Assembly: GCF_004569635.1 (NCBI RefSeq)
Contig: NZ_SPOZ01000004.1
Coordinates: forward strand, 1 to 64,000
Length of the DNA stretch: 64,000 bases
From: Streptococcus sp. LYSM12
GTDB lineage: Bacteria > Bacillota > Bacilli > Lactobacillales > Streptococcaceae
Reading direction: 5' to 3'
In this document: positions 37,695-46,724 of the stretch, piece by piece
How the letters are laid out: every line of letters begins with the position of its first letter
Numbering within the stretch: position 1 is the first letter of the stretch
Position numbers and translations under genes: made by a program
Notes under the pieces: model-generated
What the model was told of the DNA's origin: nothing
What the model saw: the letters and a program-made list of their open reading frames with translations, nothing else
Databases searched by the model: none

Positions 37695-38332
37695 CTCTCT
37701 TCTTCTCCTTCTATAGTCTGTGTAGTGTTCGGTTGATTAAGGGTAGGGAGACCAGCCTCCTGACTAGCTGTAAGGGTATCGACAATTAAGACTGGCTCAA
37801 TCTGACCAACCAGGTATTTCCCATCTTGTTTCACGTAGCGGATACGTAATGTACTGCTTGATAGCACATCTTTTTGGGCATTAGTGTAGTCATACTTTTT
37901 CTGAAGCTGGGTTTGGGTATAGCTCACTTGGACCAGAACCACGTGGTTCTCACCATCAATATAAACAGTGGATGATTTTAATTTCGTATCCACCACATAA
38001 CCCTTATAGGTTTGGGTAGAGGGTTCTTCCTCTGCATTTATTTCCTGCTGGTAGGCCGCTTCTGACATAAAGGGGAGGTAACGATTACGGTTCTCTCCCA
38101 GATCTTTCTTTGTGAAGTAGGCAGATAAAAAATCCTTGACATAGGTTGCGGTCAACTCACTTCCTTCCATTTTCTTGGTCTGTTGGGTTTTGGGAGCTGT
38201 TTCTTTCGTTGATGTTTTGGGCTTTGTGCTGGCAAAACTAAACCAAAAAACGAGTCCCAGAACAACGATCGTCACTATGGCTAATCCTACTAATTTTAAA
38301 AGTTTCAACTTCTCTGTATCAATCATTTTCAT
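37691..38332 (-). CDS. Membrane T4SS protein with VirB8/TcpC-like external domain
   Basis: 213 residues. One N-terminal membrane segment (LVGLAIVTIVVLGLVFWFSF, about 13-32), then a threonine-rich linker and an external domain starting TYVKDFLSAYFTKKDLGENR, with the NTF2-like strand pattern. It is the second such protein in the operon and may pair with the product at 36638-37468. Confidence 0.65.
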   Translation of the reverse strand: MKMIDTEKLKLLKLVGLAIVTIVVLGLVFWFSFASTKPKTSTKETAPKTQQTKKMEGSELTATYVKDFLSAYFTKKDLGENRNRYLPFMSEAAYQQEINAEEEPSTQTYKGYVVDTKLKSSTVYIDGENHVVLVQVSYTQTQLQKKYDYTNAQKDVLSSSTLRIRYVKQDGKYLVGQIEPVLIVDTLTASQEAGLPTLNQPNTTQTIEGEEER

Positions 38333-38355
38333 ATCAAATATTCCTTCTTTCTTGT

Positions 38356-40986
38356 TTAAGGTGTCGCAAATGTGTAGTAATGAGCGGGAGTTAGGACGGA
38401 AAAATGGACCTTATCCTGTACTCCAGCGATATTGCATTCTGAGACTAGGAAGGTTCCATCAGGATTGACATACTCCACTATGGCTACATGTCCATATTGC
38501 GGATAGGTTCCTCCAAATCCACCTAGGACGGAGACTACTGCCCCTTTTTTAGGGGTCATACTGAACTTCCACCCCTTGGCTACCAAATTTCTTACCCAGT
38601 CTTGGCCGTTACCAAGAGAGCTATAAGCTCCTGATAGATCCTTGATGGAGCCTAGCTCTACTAGACGATTATAGACATACCAGGTACACTGACCTATTGG
38701 ATAAGCATTTCCGCTTTGGGTAGTCATAGCATTTTGCGTCGGTGGATTAGTAACTTTAGAACGGTACTCTTCGGGGAAATTCCAGGAAGAAGCAAGTTGA
38801 CCGCCCCCAAGAATTGGCTGTGTCAGAAAGGAATGGATTTGTTTGGCATTGTTTTGACGCTCTAAGAGCTTATCTCCAGCGTTTCCTTCCCAGTTATTTA
38901 GGAAACGTTTTGTCAATATCTCTACATCATCGTTGCTGGTTAAAATCTCCTTGGCAATGGAAATATAGTAAGGGCTATCCCCTTCCAGCATAAACTCCAG
39001 CTGGAGCTCCAAGTCATACCATTTCTTGTTCTTAGCTTTAGCATAGTTCAAGAGAAGAGTGTGCCTAACAGAACCATCTGCTGTATCTGTCCATTGTCCC
39101 AGCCCTAGCCCCCGATGAATGATATTTGGATAAGCTCCATTATAGATCGCTGGCCCACTTAGAGATAGCCAGGCCTCATCATCCCAAGAAGAGGAGGAAA
39201 CACCGACAGGAGGAGCTAGATAATCTCCTTCAGCCCGCTTGGGATTGATATTGCTTTCTGTCGCAAAGTTGCCTAGCATGGCCGCTACTCCCTTGTCCGT
39301 TAATCCTGGGAGTTTTTGCTTCAGGTAATCTTTAATGACTTTAGCTTTTTGTCCCAAGTCACCGTCTAGCGTTGTTAAGACAGAAGTTGTCTGATTGTAG
39401 ACGACGGACTGGAAATAGAAACCTGGATTGACAGATGTCCACTTAGCCTTCTTGTTCTTAATCTCTTTTTCTTCCAACTTTTGGTAGTGAATGATTTGGT
39501 AGCCATTTGTGGTAACCTTGCCGACTTCTTCTCCTGAAGCAACTGTCGCCCCATCAGATACTCGGATACTACCAACCTTTTCAAAGCTAAAACTGACATC
39601 AAGCGTTTGAATAGTAACAGTATCTTCTTGCAGGCTGATTTTTCCTGATAGGGGAGCCTTCAAGGATTGACCAAGTGTCGCTTTCAACTGAGTTTTCTCG
39701 TAAACCTCTGTTGTCGACGTGTAACCAAAACGCTTCAGGATAACCAGAGGATTAGCATAAGACGGATCTTCTTCACTATAAAAGGGATTATCCAGTTCCT
39801 GATAAGAGGGGTAGTGGCCGACCTCTTTGGTCAGATCCACCAGCTCCTCGTAATCCTCTAGCTCCTCCTTAGTGAGTTTAGCCCATTTTAAGTCCGATGA
39901 TGGATCATACAGATCGGCCATCCTTTTCAGATTTTGAGGGTCGTCGTTCAAATGATTCCAGAGGTCGTTGAGAGCATCTGAATAGTGGTTAAAGCCCAGC
40001 TTTCCAGCCCATTCACCACCTGTTCCCTCGCTCCATTTACTATTTGGACTCCATTCACTCCCGTAGCGGTAATTCATAAAAAAGAGCACGTCATCAATGT
40101 TAGTCCAATAATCCACCTTATCATTGGATTTTTCCCGATCTCGTTTACTAATCTGAAGCCAGGATTGATTTAGGTCAAACTCATTTTGTTGGACAGGGCT
40201 ACTTCCTCCTAAAATGCTCATAAAAAGGGAGAAAAACCCAAAGATAAGAAACATCAGGAAATAAGACTTAATGGCAAGAGGATTGGCTAGGATAGAGCGG
40301 ATGGGTTTTGAAACGACCTTCACCGCCTTACCTGTTCCTTTGGCTACTCTTCCTGCCTTTGTCTGTGCTGCACGTTGCCTCATCTGACGCATCTTTTTCG
40401 TGAGCTTTCCTTCCCATGAGAACTCTTTAGGGGTTCTGGTATAGCCACGACCACGGGTAAAGTTATAGGCTCGGTTCAGTTGGCCATAGCTGTGTTTGAA
40501 GGAATACTTTGCTAGTTTCCCTCCAGCATTAAGCGCACGTTTAGAAGCATTCTTCTGATAATGAAATTGACGAATATCCTGTCGGGCTTTGATGACATCT
40601 CCCAAAGTGTCGTTATCACGTATCGCTTGTTCCACATCCTGTCTGAGTTTCATTCGGGTGCCTTGTTTGGCTCGCCTTTTCAGACGGTTAGGGATATAAG
40701 TGCCGTCTGCTTTTTTAGCTCGCTTGTAGATGGTCTTAGCAACTTGGTAATCTAGCTTGACCTTATCCCGTTGTTGTTTAAAGAATAGAGCCTTGGCCGT
40801 TGGCTGTGGTCGCTTATGAAGCGCATAGTCTTTTTGAGTCAGGCGGTAATTCTTCTTGGCTACCTCATAGGTCGCTCTGGAGTCTAAACGAGCTTCTTTG
40901 GGGATCTTGCCCTGATTAGAGGTTATTCCCTCTTTGATCCGCTGTCTGCGTTCTTTTCTTGCCTGCTTGGGATCCGTGTCATACAT
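38356..40986 (-). CDS. VirB1-like bifunctional cell-wall hydrolase (lysozyme-like plus CHAP)
   Basis: 876 residues. A very basic N-terminal region of about 235 residues, a membrane segment (YFLMFLIFGFFSLFMSIL, about 245-265), an external domain, a phage-lysozyme-type domain (VAAMLGNFATESNINPKRAEGD, about 595-700) and a C-terminal CHAP amidase (GNAYPIGQCTWYVYNRL with HVAIVEYV, about 770-876). It opens peptidoglycan for the conjugation channel. The long basic cytosolic part may contact VirB4 or DNA. Confidence 0.88.
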   Translation of the reverse strand: MYDTDPKQARKERRQRIKEGITSNQGKIPKEARLDSRATYEVAKKNYRLTQKDYALHKRPQPTAKALFFKQQRDKVKLDYQVAKTIYKRAKKADGTYIPNRLKRRAKQGTRMKLRQDVEQAIRDNDTLGDVIKARQDIRQFHYQKNASKRALNAGGKLAKYSFKHSYGQLNRAYNFTRGRGYTRTPKEFSWEGKLTKKMRQMRQRAAQTKAGRVAKGTGKAVKVVSKPIRSILANPLAIKSYFLMFLIFGFFSLFMSILGGSSPVQQNEFDLNQSWLQISKRDREKSNDKVDYWTNIDDVLFFMNYRYGSEWSPNSKWSEGTGGEWAGKLGFNHYSDALNDLWNHLNDDPQNLKRMADLYDPSSDLKWAKLTKEELEDYEELVDLTKEVGHYPSYQELDNPFYSEEDPSYANPLVILKRFGYTSTTEVYEKTQLKATLGQSLKAPLSGKISLQEDTVTIQTLDVSFSFEKVGSIRVSDGATVASGEEVGKVTTNGYQIIHYQKLEEKEIKNKKAKWTSVNPGFYFQSVVYNQTTSVLTTLDGDLGQKAKVIKDYLKQKLPGLTDKGVAAMLGNFATESNINPKRAEGDYLAPPVGVSSSSWDDEAWLSLSGPAIYNGAYPNIIHRGLGLGQWTDTADGSVRHTLLLNYAKAKNKKWYDLELQLEFMLEGDSPYYISIAKEILTSNDDVEILTKRFLNNWEGNAGDKLLERQNNAKQIHSFLTQPILGGGQLASSWNFPEEYRSKVTNPPTQNAMTTQSGNAYPIGQCTWYVYNRLVELGSIKDLSGAYSSLGNGQDWVRNLVAKGWKFSMTPKKGAVVSVLGGFGGTYPQYGHVAIVEYVNPDGTFLVSECNIAGVQDKVHFSVLTPAHYYTFATP

Positions 40987-41004
40987 TGACTACACCTCAC
41001 TTTC

Positions 41005-43359
41005 CTAACCATCTGTCGCCACTAGCTGATAGAGTTTAGTCTCTTTAGGGATAGGATTTTCAAAGGGAACAATGGTATCTCCAGCTACAATCAAGCCCGT
41101 TCCTTTGGCTTTGGGGCGTAAGACAAAGCGCTCTAAGGAAGGCGTTAGAGGAATAACCTGAGATAAGGCTTCTAGGTCGGTCCGTTTGAGCTTCAGGAGA
41201 ACCATAAATTCACAGTTGGCTACGAGTTTGCGTCCTTCTTCTGTCGATAGTACAGTTTCAGGATTCTGGGTAATTCCCGTTGAAATAGCTCCATACTTAC
41301 GAATGCGAGAGTATAACTCGGTAAAGAAGGTGGACTGGAGTTTATTTTTGAAGTAAAGCTGAAGTTCATCGAAGTAGAGACGTGTTGTTGTTTTTCCTTG
41401 GTGGTTGACTACTTGGTTCCAGATATAGTCCTGAATGACCAAAAGTGCAAAGGGCTTGAGCTTTCCACTTAACTGCTTGAGATTAAAGATAATAAAGCGA
41501 TTCTCCATATCGACATTGGTTGGGTACGCAAAAATATCATTGGAACCTCTCGTATACGGCTCTGCTTTTAAAGCCAGTATTTTCGCAATCTCTCCTGGTT
41601 GTTCTTCCAGAACAGCTTGCCAATCCTTAAAGGTTGGATACTCATAGGCTTCATAGGTTTTTCTAGTCACTCGGTCAATCATGGCAAACTCATCGTCTGA
41701 TACTTCAGAGAAGATATTTTCAAAGAGCGTAGACAAAAGATTTGACTTTTGGCCAATGGGATCATTATCTTCTGCCTGGAGTTTATCCTTATCTGGTACA
41801 TCAAGTAAATTAAAATGGTGAGGAGAACCAGGTGCAATCGTGATAATTTCTGCACCAAAGGCACGTCCAATCCCCGTGTATTCATCTTCTGCATCAATAA
41901 TGATGATTTGATCTTCAGGATAGCGTAAGAGGGTTGGAATAATCTCCCCTGCTTTAGCAAGGACCGATTTTCCGGACCCAGGGATGCCAAAAATGACCCC
42001 TGATCCTGTATTTAAGTCATGCTTACGATCCACCATTACCGCATTTTTAGAGAGTTGATTTTGTCCATAATAAATGGCACGTGGGCTATTTGAGCGCAAG
42101 TCCACATTGGTAAAGGGTATTTGTGTCGCTAGGTTACTCGTGGTCATATCCCGCATAAAACGACGTTTAACATTGATAAAGGGTACACCAATCGGCAAAA
42201 TCGTATTGAGGGCTTCTTCCTGATAGAGATAACACTTATCTAAATCGACTGTATTCTTACGCACAGAGCGCTGGACTTGTTCGGTATAATTGTTTAACTC
42301 TTCCAGACTATCCGCAACCAAATAGATAGCCATTACCCCAGAAAACATCTTCTGATCATTTTCCTGAAGTTCTTCTGTCCATTTCTCCGTTTCCTTGGAG
42401 GTTTCAATCGCCTTGCCTCCAACAGCCAAATCACTGCCATACCCTTCCTTAGCAGCTGCCTTTTGACTTTTGATTATCTCACGTCGGACACTAGACTTGA
42501 CCGTTTTAATCTTCTTCAGGGCAGCTGCCGTATCATAAGGCTTAGCATGGAGACTGATCGCTAACTCGATCCCTGTATCCAGAATATTCTTGATTAGTTT
42601 GTCATTCAGGAAGGTTGGATACTGCTTGACGTAGAGAACCCTAGCATAGCTATCGTCAATTCTCATGTGTTCCTTCTCAAACTTCAGATAAGAAGGAGCG
42701 ATAAAATCCTTAGTAGATAAGCCAGAAAGGGCAATATCCTCATAAGTGAAGTCCAAAAAGACTTCACGTCGTAAGAGTTTGCGAAAGACCCGTAAGCGCT
42801 CCAAACCATCCATTTCCTTGAAGGAAATTCCTAGACCACTGTACTGGCTTTCAATGACCGTTGCGGTATCATCTAAGATTCGTCTAGCTTGATGGTCTTG
42901 GTCTGCCCTGGTCGTAATCGTCAGGTACTTCTCCACCTTAAAGGTATTTTGTTCCTGGGAAAAACGCTCCTTAATCATAGCGTTGTATTCCTTACGATAG
43001 TCATCATAGCCGTCTTGTACTAGCTCATAGCGAATAGTAGCTAGACTACTGGTTTCAACTCTCCGATTCAGGATCAGCAGCTGTAGATCATTATCAATAT
43101 CCAGAGAGTTAAAAATATCCGCATTGGTTTCGATCACATCAATCCGTTCATCATCTGTAGCGGTGATGTAACTAGTATCACCTAGGCGATACGCTTTTGA
43201 GTAAGTGTCGTTTGTGATGGTCATGAGACCGTCAGGGGGTAAGTACTGGTAGTTTAAGCTGTTTTGTGTGGAAGCGGTCATGGTTCGCCTCAACCGCTTA
43301 GCTTTTTCTTTTTCAGCTTTCGAGAGTTTCGGGGTTTGTTTTCGCTTGAGCAAAATCAT
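41005..43359 (-). CDS. virB4: VirB4-type conjugation ATPase
   Basis: 784 residues from MILLKRKQTPKLSK, chosen because AAAGGA lies 12 nt upstream. A longer start at 43383 lacks a good site. Walker A FGIPGSGKSVLAKAGE (about 450), IIIDAEDEYTGIG, and Walker B-like TRLYFDELQLYF (about 680). It powers assembly of the channel. It overlaps the upstream PrgI-like gene by 47 nt. Confidence 0.93.
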   Translation of the reverse strand: MILLKRKQTPKLSKAEKEKAKRLRRTMTASTQNSLNYQYLPPDGLMTITNDTYSKAYRLGDTSYITATDDERIDVIETNADIFNSLDIDNDLQLLILNRRVETSSLATIRYELVQDGYDDYRKEYNAMIKERFSQEQNTFKVEKYLTITTRADQDHQARRILDDTATVIESQYSGLGISFKEMDGLERLRVFRKLLRREVFLDFTYEDIALSGLSTKDFIAPSYLKFEKEHMRIDDSYARVLYVKQYPTFLNDKLIKNILDTGIELAISLHAKPYDTAAALKKIKTVKSSVRREIIKSQKAAAKEGYGSDLAVGGKAIETSKETEKWTEELQENDQKMFSGVMAIYLVADSLEELNNYTEQVQRSVRKNTVDLDKCYLYQEEALNTILPIGVPFINVKRRFMRDMTTSNLATQIPFTNVDLRSNSPRAIYYGQNQLSKNAVMVDRKHDLNTGSGVIFGIPGSGKSVLAKAGEIIPTLLRYPEDQIIIIDAEDEYTGIGRAFGAEIITIAPGSPHHFNLLDVPDKDKLQAEDNDPIGQKSNLLSTLFENIFSEVSDDEFAMIDRVTRKTYEAYEYPTFKDWQAVLEEQPGEIAKILALKAEPYTRGSNDIFAYPTNVDMENRFIIFNLKQLSGKLKPFALLVIQDYIWNQVVNHQGKTTTRLYFDELQLYFKNKLQSTFFTELYSRIRKYGAISTGITQNPETVLSTEEGRKLVANCEFMVLLKLKRTDLEALSQVIPLTPSLERFVLRPKAKGTGLIVAGDTIVPFENPIPKETKLYQLVATDG

Positions 43360-43666
43360 TTCTCGTGTATTCCTTTCTGTCATAGTCTGTTTGATATGTG
43401 CGTTCTTGCTTGGTCAAGAGAAAGCGCAACTCATCTTTTATCTTTTCATCGATATGGCACCCAAAGATCACAAAAGGCGCTAGCACAGTCAAGCCAACAC
43501 CATACAGGACAACATTGGGCATCTGAAACCAAAAAAGGACCGAGGTCACAAGTACCGTCAGTCCTATACCAAAGAGTAGCACCAGCTGCCGAAAGGTAAT
43601 GTAACCTATCACTGGCCGTTCATAGCTATCTAAGGCTTTTAAAAATTCACTGCCTAAACGTGTCAT
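43313..43666 (-). CDS. PrgI-family membrane protein (VirB3-like)
   Basis: 117 residues with two adjacent membrane segments (LVLLFGIGLTVLVTSVLFWF and VVLYGVGLTVLAPFVIFG). Size, topology and position directly before virB4 are those of PrgI/VirB3 proteins. Confidence 0.78.
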   Translation of the reverse strand: MTRLGSEFLKALDSYERPVIGYITFRQLVLLFGIGLTVLVTSVLFWFQMPNVVLYGVGLTVLAPFVIFGCHIDEKIKDELRFLLTKQERTYQTDYDRKEYTRNDFAQAKTNPETLES

Positions 43667-43896
43667 AGATTTCCTTTCTGCGCTTCAAGAGAAGGCTTGT
43701 AGGGACCATAAAACCTCTCCACAATACCAGCTGTGCGCAAGGCTGATTCCATAGCTGAGCGAGCCAGTTCTGACGCTGCAATCACTCTAACTTTTTTCTC
43801 CCATAGTTCCTCCTCTTTTTCCTTGATTAGATGATCCATCCATTCATTATCCTGAATGAGTTTATCTCGTCTGTGTCTAAGTTGTTCTAAATTCAT
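43663..43896 (-). CDS. Small helical conjugation-operon protein
   Basis: 77 residues (MNLEQLRHRRDKLIQDNEW), predicted coiled coil. AAGGATC ribosome site; overlaps the PrgI gene start by 4 nt. Function unknown. Confidence 0.6.
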   Translation of the reverse strand: MNLEQLRHRRDKLIQDNEWMDHLIKEKEEELWEKKVRVIAASELARSAMESALRTAGIVERFYGPYKPSLEAQKGNL

Positions 43897-43912
43897 CTCA
43901 TGATCCTTTCCA

Positions 43913-43943
43913 TCAAAAAAACAGCTCTGCTTTCAGAACTGTT
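43913..43943 (-). terminator. Terminator inside the T4SS gene cluster
   Basis: On the minus strand AACAGTTCT and AGAGCTGTT pair around GAAAGC and are followed by seven T residues. It closes the gene at 43955-45025 and would interrupt transcription of the conjugation operon. Confidence 0.75.
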
Positions 43944-43954
43944 CGGTTATCTTA

Positions 43955-45025
43955 CTATTTATTGAAAAGCCGTTGCAAGAAGGAACGGTTACGTAGGGAT
44001 TTCGTCTCCTCTTGTGCCGCATTCCTTTCTTCAAAGTAGCGCCTAGACTTATCTGTCAGCTGTTGACATTCCTTTTTCAGCAACTCATTATCCTTCTCTA
44101 AATTTTTGTAGTATTCTTCTTTTTCACAGTAACATCTTAATCGAGACTCAGCTTGATTGATTTGTTCTCTCAGTTGGTTAACTTTCTCGCTTTTTTGACT
44201 GAAGCACTCTTCTAACTGCCTAATTTCTGCCTGAAGCTCTTGGCACTGTTCTTCATAAGATTTCAAGGTTTCGTATCTCCTTTCATTGTCGCCTAAAAAA
44301 ACAAAAGCTTCTAAGTGGTATTTATTAAATATCCCATAGAGTTTATAGTCTCTCTCCTGGTAAACTTCCCTTACTTTCGCCGCAATTCCCCTGATTTGTT
44401 CAAATGAAACAAATTTCTCAGGTACATAAATTTCAGTAGACTCAGGAAAATGAGCTTTAGCTTCAAGTAAAGGAATCCCTTTTTTAGCTAGCTTTATACG
44501 CTTCGCAGGCTCCGGACGCTTTGTTTTATAAAACTCGATACCTAGTTGACCATTTAAGCGGTAGTATTCTGAATAGGGATAAGTCTCGTCAATCTCAATC
44601 CATAGTTTTAAAATGACAAAGTCCTCGTCTTCAAAAACCAATCGCTTCATGGGAGAGATAGTTTTTGGGAAAATAAAGGCAGTATGTTCGCCATAGCCAA
44701 TTTGAAATCTTTTAATAGACTTGAAGGCTTCGATAAAAGCATTGAGTTCTGACGAGTATTCAAAATTGCCCTCGGTTCCTTTTAGGGGACTTTCTTCTCC
44801 CGAATAATAGGCAAAGTAAGGCTGTCCTTGATTCCTACCATCTTTTTTATGACCACGATTGGGAGTAACTTTTAGACCTGTCTCGATATCATAAAGACTT
44901 GCCCTCTCTTTAGGTTGAGTCACTATCTGTCCTCGCCCTTTCAAAGCTAACGCATCAAAAGCGTTGACCAGTTCTTCTTCTCCTGAAGGTTTTCGCCACT
45001 TTGCATAAAATTTTGAAACTACCAT
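43955..45025 (-). CDS. Hypothetical protein with C-terminal coiled coil, separate transcription unit within the T4SS cluster
   Basis: 356 residues. The N-terminal two thirds are a globular mixed fold (FYAKWRKPSGEEELVNAFDA). From about 260 there is a long coiled coil (YEEQCQELQAEIRQLEECF) and a basic tail. It has its own extended -10 promoter and its own terminator, unlike its neighbours. It may be cargo, such as a defence or exclusion gene, inserted between the VirB6-like and PrgI-like genes. I do not recognise a family. Confidence 0.7.
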   Translation of the reverse strand: MVVSKFYAKWRKPSGEEELVNAFDALALKGRGQIVTQPKERASLYDIETGLKVTPNRGHKKDGRNQGQPYFAYYSGEESPLKGTEGNFEYSSELNAFIEAFKSIKRFQIGYGEHTAFIFPKTISPMKRLVFEDEDFVILKLWIEIDETYPYSEYYRLNGQLGIEFYKTKRPEPAKRIKLAKKGIPLLEAKAHFPESTEIYVPEKFVSFEQIRGIAAKVREVYQERDYKLYGIFNKYHLEAFVFLGDNERRYETLKSYEEQCQELQAEIRQLEECFSQKSEKVNQLREQINQAESRLRCYCEKEEYYKNLEKDNELLKKECQQLTDKSRRYFEERNAAQEETKSLRNRSFLQRLFNK

Positions 45026-45060
45026 ACAAAAACTCCTGCATCCTTTAATTTCATTATATC
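45026..45060 (-). promoter_or_regulatory. Promoter of the gene at 43955-45025
   Basis: Minus strand reads TGATATAATG, an extended -10, about 25 nt before the start codon, followed by a GGAG ribosome site. It overlaps the end of the upstream gene. Confidence 0.6.
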
Positions 45061-45071
45061 ACAAAAAGGAT

Positions 45072-45821
45072 TTAATTCACCTGCATAATATTCTTAGCCA
45101 TACGTTGGCTGCCAAAGAGCATGACAATGTAGATAATGCCCTTGCCAATCGCCACAAAGGCACTGGTCCAGGCTCCTGTCTTTTCCACCGTCAACAGATC
45201 ATCGGTCACAATAGCTGGGTAAAGCATGATGACCACAACCAAAATCAATCCCTGAAGGACGGCCGCAATGTAGAGCTTAAAAAAGCCAAAGCAGATCGGT
45301 CGTAGGCTCTCCATCATGTAGCAGGCGACCACAATCTTTGCGATCCCCTTGTAGGTATAGAGGGTAAAGGAGCGCAAAAGGATCAACAACTTAGCCGAGA
45401 GTTGACCGATAAAGTCAACAACATGATAGACAATCTGAAGCATCCCTTTAGAGGCCCAATTTAAATTTTTAAAAGTAGGCTCTATGTCAGTTTTTACTTC
45501 TTTTATTCCTAGTTTAGCCACTCCCTTAATCACGACATTAAAGAGCCAGGTCAGGCTGTCGAAGATCTCGTCCACGTAGAGGATGAGAAAAAGGGCAATG
45601 GTATATTTGAGAATCTCCTCTATCCAGAGCTGCAGGGAAAGTTCCCCACCATTGCTTTTGAGCTGTTGGTGCCAGTTGAGCAGGTTCATCCCCATAAAGA
45701 GTAAGAGAAGCAAGATAGCCACCTTTTCCATAGAACCAGCAACCGTCTCCATGAGTTGATAGGCCGTAGCATTATACTCCTTAAGACCCCTGGTTAATTG
45801 ATCTAGTGTGGATTGGTTCAT
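45072..45821 (-). CDS. VirB6/TrbL-like polytopic T4SS membrane protein
   Basis: 249 residues from MNQSTLDQLTRGL, preceded by AAAGGAGGTGG. About six hydrophobic segments (VAILLLLLFMGMNLL, YTIALFLILYV, LQGLILVVVIMLYPAIV, GKGIIYIVMLFG). It forms part of the inner channel. Position after the VirB2-like gene supports the call. Confidence 0.78.
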   Translation of the reverse strand: MNQSTLDQLTRGLKEYNATAYQLMETVAGSMEKVAILLLLLFMGMNLLNWHQQLKSNGGELSLQLWIEEILKYTIALFLILYVDEIFDSLTWLFNVVIKGVAKLGIKEVKTDIEPTFKNLNWASKGMLQIVYHVVDFIGQLSAKLLILLRSFTLYTYKGIAKIVVACYMMESLRPICFGFFKLYIAAVLQGLILVVVIMLYPAIVTDDLLTVEKTGAWTSAFVAIGKGIIYIVMLFGSQRMAKNIMQVN

Positions 45822-45845
45822 GGAAACCACCTCCTTTGCCTTGTC

Positions 45846-46073
45846 CTAGACGACAATCGCTTGAAGTCCTGCGGCAAGGGCTGAAAAAATAGCCTTGAGC
45901 ACCGTTCCAAGGAGAGCACCTAGAATCATACTCTGAATCCCCTTGTCCTTCTTGTCATCCAATTCCCGCCGGATCCCAATGGCCAAGTCCCAGACTCCCC
46001 AGGCTGCCCACCCAAGACCAATTAGACCACCAATATTTCCAATATTGTTGATAAAATTAACAACTGCTTGCAT
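45846..46073 (-). CDS. Small two-helix membrane protein, pilin/VirB2-like
   Basis: 75 residues with two hydrophobic helices (IGGLIGLGWAAWGVWDLAIG and ILGALLGTVLKAIFSALAAGL) separated by a charged loop, the topology of VirB2/TrbC-type subunits. It lies directly before the VirB6-like gene. Confidence 0.6.
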   Translation of the reverse strand: MQAVVNFINNIGNIGGLIGLGWAAWGVWDLAIGIRRELDDKKDKGIQSMILGALLGTVLKAIFSALAAGLQAIVV

Positions 46074-46099
46074 TGATTATTTCTCACTTTCTTTTCTAA

Positions 46100-46129
46100 A
46101 AATAAAAGACACTAAGAACAATCTTAGTG
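46100..46129 (-). terminator. Hairpin terminator or attenuator upstream of the VirB2-like gene
   Basis: CACTAAG (46110-46116) and CTTAGTG (46123-46129). On the minus strand the stem is followed by TCTTTTATTTTT. It separates the 46158-46637 gene from the T4SS genes. Confidence 0.65.
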
Positions 46130-46157
46130 CCTGTGTGCTATAAGTGAATGACGAGGT

Positions 46158-46637
46158 TTAAGCCTCGTTTGGATAGAGGGTAAGAGAGAGGGCGGTAATA
46201 ACGGATAAGACAACGATAATGGTCGTCTCCCACCAGTAATAGATTGGGATGCCATGTGGGAAAACAAAATCTGTCATCATGTTATTAAACCATTCTGGTG
46301 CTGGAATATCCTTTTGAATTAAAAAGGTATAGCCTGCTATGCCAAAACCCAGAATAAAGTAAGAAGCTACTTTAAAGACAAACCAACCAATGGCCGTCGC
46401 TATTAAGCTCTTGATTAAGTTTAGGATAAAGAGAAGAATCATCAAGGGCGTGGTGACCATGAGGACTGCTGCCCTCATGATAAGGCCGGGAAGGTTCTTA
46501 AAACCTGCTAGAAGAGCTTGTTTCGTCCACCTAGCCCCTTTCTTCCACTTGCTTTCTTTAGGCGCTTGTGGAGCCTCTGAGGCGGTCCTACGTGGGGTGT
46601 AGTACTTGTAGCCACTTTTTGTCACGTGTGCATGCAT
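46158..46637 (-). CDS. Membrane protein of the conjugation region
   Basis: 159 residues from MHAHVTKSGYKYYTPRRT, preceded by GAGAGGA. Three or four hydrophobic segments (PLMILLFILNLIKSLIATAIG, ASYFILGFGIAGYTFLI, TIIVVLSVITALSLTL). Function unknown; probably a T4SS component. Confidence 0.65.
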   Translation of the reverse strand: MHAHVTKSGYKYYTPRRTASEAPQAPKESKWKKGARWTKQALLAGFKNLPGLIMRAAVLMVTTPLMILLFILNLIKSLIATAIGWFVFKVASYFILGFGIAGYTFLIQKDIPAPEWFNNMMTDFVFPHGIPIYYWWETTIIVVLSVITALSLTLYPNEA

Positions 46638-46648
46638 TTTCTTATCCT

Positions 46649-46690
46649 CTCTCATCTCTATCCCCTCTCATCTCTATCCCCTCTCATTTG
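46649..46690. repeat. 16-bp tandem repeat carrying ribosome-site-like sequence
   Basis: CTCTCATCTCTATCCC occurs twice exactly (46649-46664, 46665-46680) and partly a third time. On the minus strand each copy offers GAGAGGGGA just upstream of the gene at 46158-46637. Confidence 0.7.
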
Positions 46691-46724
46691 TTGGCTTTAT
46701 TATACCATAAAGCCAAGGGAAAAA

